Below, piece by piece: positions 30,717-34,231 of a DNA stretch of 34,231 nucleotides. This stretch comes from Acidimicrobiia bacterium (GTDB lineage: Bacteria; Acidobacteriota; Vicinamibacteria; Vicinamibacterales; UBA2999). Position 1 is the first letter of the stretch. Each line of letters opens with the position of its first letter. The position numbers and the translations under genes are program-made. The notes below the pieces were generated by a model. The model saw only the letters and a list, made by a program, of their open reading frames with translations. It had not been told where the DNA came from and ran no database searches. The stretch covers positions 1 through 34,231 of the forward strand of contig VFYY01000023.1 of the NCBI GenBank assembly GCA_016871375.1. Reading direction: 5' to 3'.

Positions 30717-32234
30717 ATGATCAGAACCATTGCTGCGTCCGCCGCGCTCGTGCTGGTGGGTGGGGTCGTTCACGCGCAAACGCCCGCGGTGACCAACGCC
30801 GCGTGCGAGCAGCTGGCGGCGTCGCTGAAGCTGCCGCACACGACGGTGACCTCCGCGCAGGCGGTGCCGGCCGGGCACTACACGCCGCCGGGCGCGCGCC
30901 AGGCGATCGCCGGGCTGCCCGCGTTCTGCCGCGTGGCGCTGACGCTGAAGCCGTCGAGCGACTCCGACATCAAGTCCGAGATCTGGATGCCGCTGTCAGG
31001 CTGGAACGGCAAGTTCCAGCAGGTCGGCAACGGGGCGTGGGGCGGCTCGATTCAGTACGCGGCCCTCGCCGACGGGCTCAGGCGCGGCTTCGCGATGGCG
31101 TCCACCGACACCGGCCACGCCGGACCGGATGCGAGCTTCGCGGTCGGCCATCCCGAGAAGCTGGTCGACTTCGGCTGGCGCGCGGTGCACGAGACCGCGG
31201 TGCAGGGGAAGGCGACGGCGAAGGCGCTGTACGGATCGGCGCCGCGGCTGTCGTATTTCAACGGCTGCTCCGGCGGCGGGCGCCAGGCGTTCATGGCGGC
31301 GCAGCGTTTCCCCGAGGACTACGACGCGATCATCGCGGGCGCGCCCGGCTACAACCGCATCGACGTCGGCTTCCAGACGATCGGCATGATCCAGGCGACG
31401 CACAAGGAACCGGGCAGCCTCATTCCCGTCGCCAAGCAGCAGATGCTGCACCGCGCGGCCGTCAACGCGTGCGACGCACACGACGGGCTGACGGACGGGC
31501 TCATCGACGACCCGCGGAGCTGCAGGTTCGATCCCGGCACGGTCGCGTGCAAGGCCGGCGACGCGGCGAGCTGCCTGACGGCGCCGCAGGTCGAGGCCGC
31601 GCGCCGGATCTACGCGCCGGTCGTGGACCCGCGGAGCGGCAACCGGATCGCGGACGGCCTCGAGCCGGGCAGCGAGCTGCACTGGGAGTCGGTGGCGGGC
31701 GCGAATGCGCACGCGATGTACAACGACATGTTCCGCTTCGTCGTGTTCCAGGACCCGAACTGGGACTTCCGCACGCTCGACGTCGCGACGCACCTCGACC
31801 GCGCGCGCAAGGCCGACGCCGGCGTGCTCGTTGCCTCGTCCACGGATCTGAGGCCGTTCACCAGCCGCGGCGGCAAGCTGCTCATCTACCACGGGTGGGA
31901 GGACCAGAACATCCCGCCGCGCGGCTCGATCAGCTACTACGAGGGTGTCGTGAAGACGATGGGCCGCGACGCGACCAACGCCGCGGTGCGCCTCTACATG
32001 GTGCCGGGGATGGGGCACTGCGGCGGCGGCGACGGGCCGAACACCTTCGACATGGTCGGCGCGCTCGACGAGTGGCGCGACCAGGGGCGCGCGCCGGCGG
32101 CCATCGTCGCGTCCAAGTCGGAGAACGGCAAGGTCGTGAGGACGCGGCCGCTCTGCCCGTACCCGCAGGTCGCCCGCTACAAGGGGACCGGCAGCATCGA
32201 CAGCGCCGAGAACTTCAGCTGCGTGGCGCCATAG
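30717..32234 (+). CDS. Tannase/feruloyl esterase family protein
   Basis: A 505-residue exported serine esterase. The signal peptide ends GGVVHA-QT near residue 20. The nucleophile lies in GCSGGGRQ with the Cys-Ser pair (C184, S185). The acid is probably in GWEDQNIPP, and the His-Cys pair is in GMGHCGGG (H434, C435), giving the CS-D-HC signature of tannases and feruloyl esterases. The enzymes cleave gallate or hydroxycinnamate esters of plant material, releasing aromatic and organic acids. ATG at 30717 is eight bases after the tcuB stop, so it appears to be the last gene of the run. Two strong hairpins follow the stop. Confidence 0.93.
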   Translation: MIRTIAASAALVLVGGVVHAQTPAVTNAACEQLAASLKLPHTTVTSAQAVPAGHYTPPGARQAIAGLPAFCRVALTLKPSSDSDIKSEIWMPLSGWNGKFQQVGNGAWGGSIQYAALADGLRRGFAMASTDTGHAGPDASFAVGHPEKLVDFGWRAVHETAVQGKATAKALYGSAPRLSYFNGCSGGGRQAFMAAQRFPEDYDAIIAGAPGYNRIDVGFQTIGMIQATHKEPGSLIPVAKQQMLHRAAVNACDAHDGLTDGLIDDPRSCRFDPGTVACKAGDAASCLTAPQVEAARRIYAPVVDPRSGNRIADGLEPGSELHWESVAGANAHAMYNDMFRFVVFQDPNWDFRTLDVATHLDRARKADAGVLVASSTDLRPFTSRGGKLLIYHGWEDQNIPPRGSISYYEGVVKTMGRDATNAAVRLYMVPGMGHCGGGDGPNTFDMVGALDEWRDQGRAPAAIVASKSENGKVVRTRPLCPYPQVARYKGTGSIDSAENFSCVAP

Positions 32235-32278
32235 GCGGGTCCGCTCGCGCTCGATTCAGACGCTTCGCGGGACCCGCC
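32234..32278. terminator. Hairpin after the tannase gene
   Basis: Perfect nine-base arms GGCGGGTCC (32234-32242) and GGACCCGCC (32270-32278) start at the last base of the stop codon. The loop is long (27 bases). There is no U-tract, so termination would rely on structure or Rho. It lies between convergent genes. Confidence 0.5.
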
Positions 32279-32290
32279 CCACGTACGTGG

Positions 32291-32336
32291 GCCGGGTTCC
32301 GCCACGCGTGAGTGTTCATCGCGTGGCGGACCCGGC
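32291..32336. terminator. Long bidirectional hairpin between convergent genes
   Basis: GCCGGGTTCCGCCACGCG (32291-32308) pairs with CGCGTGGCGGACCCGGC (32320-32336) with a single bulge and an 11-base loop. It ends one base before the stop of the EF-hand MBL gene on the minus strand, so it probably serves transcripts from both sides. Confidence 0.65.
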
Positions 32337-32337
32337 G

Positions 32338-33357
32338 TTATTTCCGGGAGAGCGCGCGGTAGAACCCGGTGACGTTCTGCTGCCGCTGCTGCTCGAAGAA
32401 CTCCCACTCCTTGTAGCCGTCCATCGTCACGCTCTTCTGCGCCTGCTCGAGCGTCTGCCCGTCGGCGATGGCCTTGCTGACCGCCGCGCGCAGGTCCTCG
32501 CGGTACTTGATGTTCGCCATCACGTCCGCCTTCTTCCCGAGCCTGCCGTGGCTGCAGACGAAGTGCTCGAAGTCCATCTTCGCCACGTCCTGCACCATCG
32601 CGGTCTCCTCGGGCGTGATGGCGCCGAAGGGCAGGCGGTTCACCGTGATCCAGTCCGAGGCGAAGAGCACGTTGGTGCCGTCCACGAACCGGACCAGCGT
32701 GTTGTCGTCGTCGTGCGGGATGGGGCGTGAGATGACTTCCACCACCTTGCCGCCCAGCTTCAGCTCGAGGCGATCCTTGTAGGTCGTGTCGGGCGTGCGA
32801 ACCATGGCGATCGGCCCGCGCGTCACCTCGGCGCCGGTGAGCTCGCCGTTTCTGTCGGCGTCGTAGAGGTCGAACTGGCGCTGGATGTTGCCCATCGCCT
32901 CGGCGCGCTCGATGCGGCCGTTCTGGTTGGCGTCCTGCTTGACGGCGTTGCCCGGGAGCGGGGTTGACGCCGGCGGCATCGCGATGTTCTTCAGCATGTT
33001 CTCGTGGCCGACGAACTTCGCGGTGTCCGCGTAGACGTCGCCGCCGGAGGCGTGATCCCAGTGGTGATGGCTGTAGATGACGTAGCGGACCGGCACCTTG
33101 AAGCGCCGCGCCATCTCGGCCTTCAGCCACGTCGCCATCTCGGACCCGATCGGCTCGACGAGGATGATGCCGTCGGAGGTGACCATGAACACCGACAGGT
33201 AGTCGTCCATCCTGGCGTAGTACACGTTCGCCGTCAGGTTGCCGATCTCCTGCCCCTTGTACTGGGTCTGCTGATACATCGCCCGCGGCTGCGCCTCGGC
33301 AACGCCCGCCAGCGCCACCAGCAGCACACACGCCGCGACTACACGCCCTGCCATCAT
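32338..33357 (-). CDS. Secreted MBL-fold protein with paired EF-hand loops
   Basis: A 339-residue exported protein. The signal peptide is about residues 1-22 (ending AEA-QP). MBL zinc ligands are in HHHWDH (97-102), VGHEN, PIPHDDDN, LFASDW and CSHGR. Between the third ligand region and the second half of the fold, residues 142-177 contain two canonical 12-residue EF-hand loops: D142 to E153 (DANQNGRIERAE) and D166 to E177 (DADRNGELTGAE). These usually bind calcium, so the insert may be a calcium-dependent stabiliser or switch. I have not seen this pairing commonly described. Starts at 33357 and 33354 are both possible. It is not in an operon with the esterase, which is convergent. Confidence 0.9.
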   Translation of the reverse strand: MMAGRVVAACVLLVALAGVAEAQPRAMYQQTQYKGQEIGNLTANVYYARMDDYLSVFMVTSDGIILVEPIGSEMATWLKAEMARRFKVPVRYVIYSHHHWDHASGGDVYADTAKFVGHENMLKNIAMPPASTPLPGNAVKQDANQNGRIERAEAMGNIQRQFDLYDADRNGELTGAEVTRGPIAMVRTPDTTYKDRLELKLGGKVVEVISRPIPHDDDNTLVRFVDGTNVLFASDWITVNRLPFGAITPEETAMVQDVAKMDFEHFVCSHGRLGKKADVMANIKYREDLRAAVSKAIADGQTLEQAQKSVTMDGYKEWEFFEQQRQQNVTGFYRALSRK

Positions 33358-33366
33358 GAGCTCCCC

Positions 33367-33424
33367 GGCGGGCCGTGAAGGCCCGCCCTACGGGCGCCAG
33401 TAGGGCGCCCCTTTACGGGGCGCC
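33367..33424. repeat. Two GC hairpins upstream of the EF-hand MBL gene
   Basis: GGCGGGCC/GGCCCGCC (33367-33374, 33380-33387) and GGCGCCCC/GGGGCGCC (33404-33411, 33417-33424), each with a five-base loop. They lie between the MBL start and the end of the broken gene on the same strand. The word GGCCCGCCCTACGGG is shared with the fusion-gene linker repeat. Confidence 0.7.
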
Positions 33425-33427
33425 ATG

Positions 33428-33750
33428 TTAGCGCGAACCGTGGCGGGCGATGAAGCGGGAGAGGTCCTGGTTGTCGGGGAAGTCGCGCGCCAGCGCGCGG
33501 GCGGTGGAGAGCGCCTCGGTGAAGCTACGCTCGCGGACCTGCATGTCCCACAGCGCAAACTGCGCTTCGGTCTGCGCGAAGCAGTCGGCCTCGGCGCCGG
33601 CAGCTTCGGGCCTTCGCCTGGCCGTGCGCGATCTCCGCGAGGAACCCGGTCGTCAGCGCCGCACAGGTGATGCACCGCTGCCACGCTTTGCCCCGGTCAG
33701 TGTCCCGCGCTCAGCGCCACCGCGACGACGACCCGAAGAGTGGTCTTCAC
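33428..33750 (-). pseudogene. Frameshifted small exported protein
   Basis: Three pieces in successive frames read like one protein. A GTG start at 33750 gives a signal-like segment (VKTTLRVVVAVALSAGH). Then comes WQRCITCAALTTGFLAEIAH in the second frame and finally FAQTEAQFALWDMQVRERSF with a helical, TPR-like tail (ALARDFPDNQDLSRF) in the third, ending at the TAA at 33428. Each switch is explained by one extra base. The last piece has clear protein-like composition. The family is unknown. Two disruptions in 320 bases suggest a pseudogene, though assembly errors cannot be excluded. Confidence 0.4.
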
Positions 33751-33792
33751 GCTCGCGCTCGGCGACGTCGAACTTACAAGACGAGTGCCGGA

Positions 33793-34231
33793 TTATGGCT
33801 GAGCTGTCGAGGTCAAACCGACGCTGATGCGGGTGCCGTCGGCGAGCCCGCCCTGCCCCTGGACGATCAGCAATTCGCCCGCTTTCAGGCCGGATACGAT
33901 CTCGACTCGTTCGTCATCGACCAGGCCCGTGGTCACCGGACGACGTTCGGCGCGGTCGCCGACCGCGACGAAGACCGCGGGACCGACACCCTCGCGGATG
34001 ACGGATTCGGCCGGAATCAGGACGACGTTCGCGCGTTCCTCCGCGTCCACATCGAGCTCAACCGTAGTGTCCACCGGCAGCGTGGCCGGCTCCACGAACG
34101 TCAGCCGGAAGACACCGTCGCCGGCGCCTGTTGCCGATGGCGACGGCCGCGACGCGACCACGAGCCGCACCGCGGGGGCGTCGGCAGTGGCGGCCAGGCG
34201 GGCAGTGGCGCCCTGGAGGACGCGCGAGGCG
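33793..34231 (-). CDS. RND efflux periplasmic adaptor, C-terminal part
   Basis: The frame is open to the window edge, so only about the last 145 residues are seen and the true start is outside. The visible part matches the C-terminal beta-barrel and membrane-proximal domains of HlyD/MexA-type adaptors: VFRLTFVEPATLPVDTTVEL, then VVLIPAESVIREGVGPAVFV, RRPVTTGLVDDERVEIVSGL and KAGELLIVQGQGGLADGTRI. Such adaptors link an inner-membrane RND pump to an outer-membrane channel. The usual partner, the pump gene, is normally downstream, but what follows here is the frameshifted small gene, so this adaptor may be the last gene of its unit. A GTG inside the frame at 34170 is not a likely start. Confidence 0.85.
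   Translation of the reverse strand, partial: ASRVLQGATARLAATADAPAVRLVVASRPSPSATGAGDGVFRLTFVEPATLPVDTTVELDVDAEERANVVLIPAESVIREGVGPAVFVAVGDRAERRPVTTGLVDDERVEIVSGLKAGELLIVQGQGGLADGTRISVGLTSTAQP

Noticed and set aside
34168-34170. GTG as start of a short complete adaptor gene
   Set aside because: The frame and adaptor-like sequence continue to the window edge and the N-terminal domains would be missing.

Overview
The window is about 34 kb of GC-rich, gene-dense bacterial DNA. Signal-peptide-rich secreted proteins, a DUF6152 protein, a DUF5916 outer-membrane protein, several metallo-beta-lactamase-fold (MBL) proteins and many short palindromic repeats of the type CGTAGTGTCCGGCTTCAGCC suggest an uncultured Acidobacteriota, probably Vicinamibacteria. 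This placement is inference from gene content; no ribosomal RNA is present. Most reading frames are open on both strands because of base composition, so genes were chosen by recognisable protein families, signal peptides, ribosome-binding sites and tight spacing.

Layout. 1-6.8 kb: a small secreted protein, an MBL hydrolase, an Nramp-like transporter without the canonical metal motif, a PHP-domain protein with a one-base frameshift, ilvA, tadA, tRNA-Ser(CGA), and a zeta-toxin-like kinase with a 60-residue partner. 6.9-15.2 kb: a secreted family protein, a large DUF5916 outer-membrane protein (minus), a benzoate-CoA-ligase-type enzyme, two near-identical tandem secreted paralogues, a DUF6152 protein and a Tat-exported MBL protein (minus). 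15.2-18.0 kb: a decayed C1-peptidase remnant, then a coupled pair of an exported protein with a barrel-like tail and a metzincin protease.

18.07-32.23 kb is one unbroken same-strand run of twelve genes, most of them overlapping: lone solute-binding protein, NHL propeller, TctC, TctB, TctA, MmgE/PrpD, an unusual SDR, a TctC-TctB fusion, a second TctA, TcuA, TcuB and a tannase/feruloyl esterase. This looks like an uptake and oxidation module for polycarboxylates, perhaps tied to plant phenolic esters: the esterase releases acids, two tripartite tricarboxylate transporters import them, and TcuA/TcuB plus PrpD and SDR enzymes process them. The run ends at strong bidirectional hairpins. Beyond lie an MBL protein carrying two EF-hand loops, a broken small gene and the C-terminal part of an RND-efflux adaptor, all on the minus strand.

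The most striking feature is the behaviour of the dispersed palindromic repeats. They lie between genes, but several are also inside genes of the catabolic run without breaking the frame. Two encode most of the signal peptides of the two TctC proteins, one gives the N-terminus of the SDR, one a TctB loop, one the linker of the TctC-TctB fusion, and one a 20-residue insert in TcuB. This resembles the in-frame palindromic elements known from Rickettsia, here apparently used as export signals.
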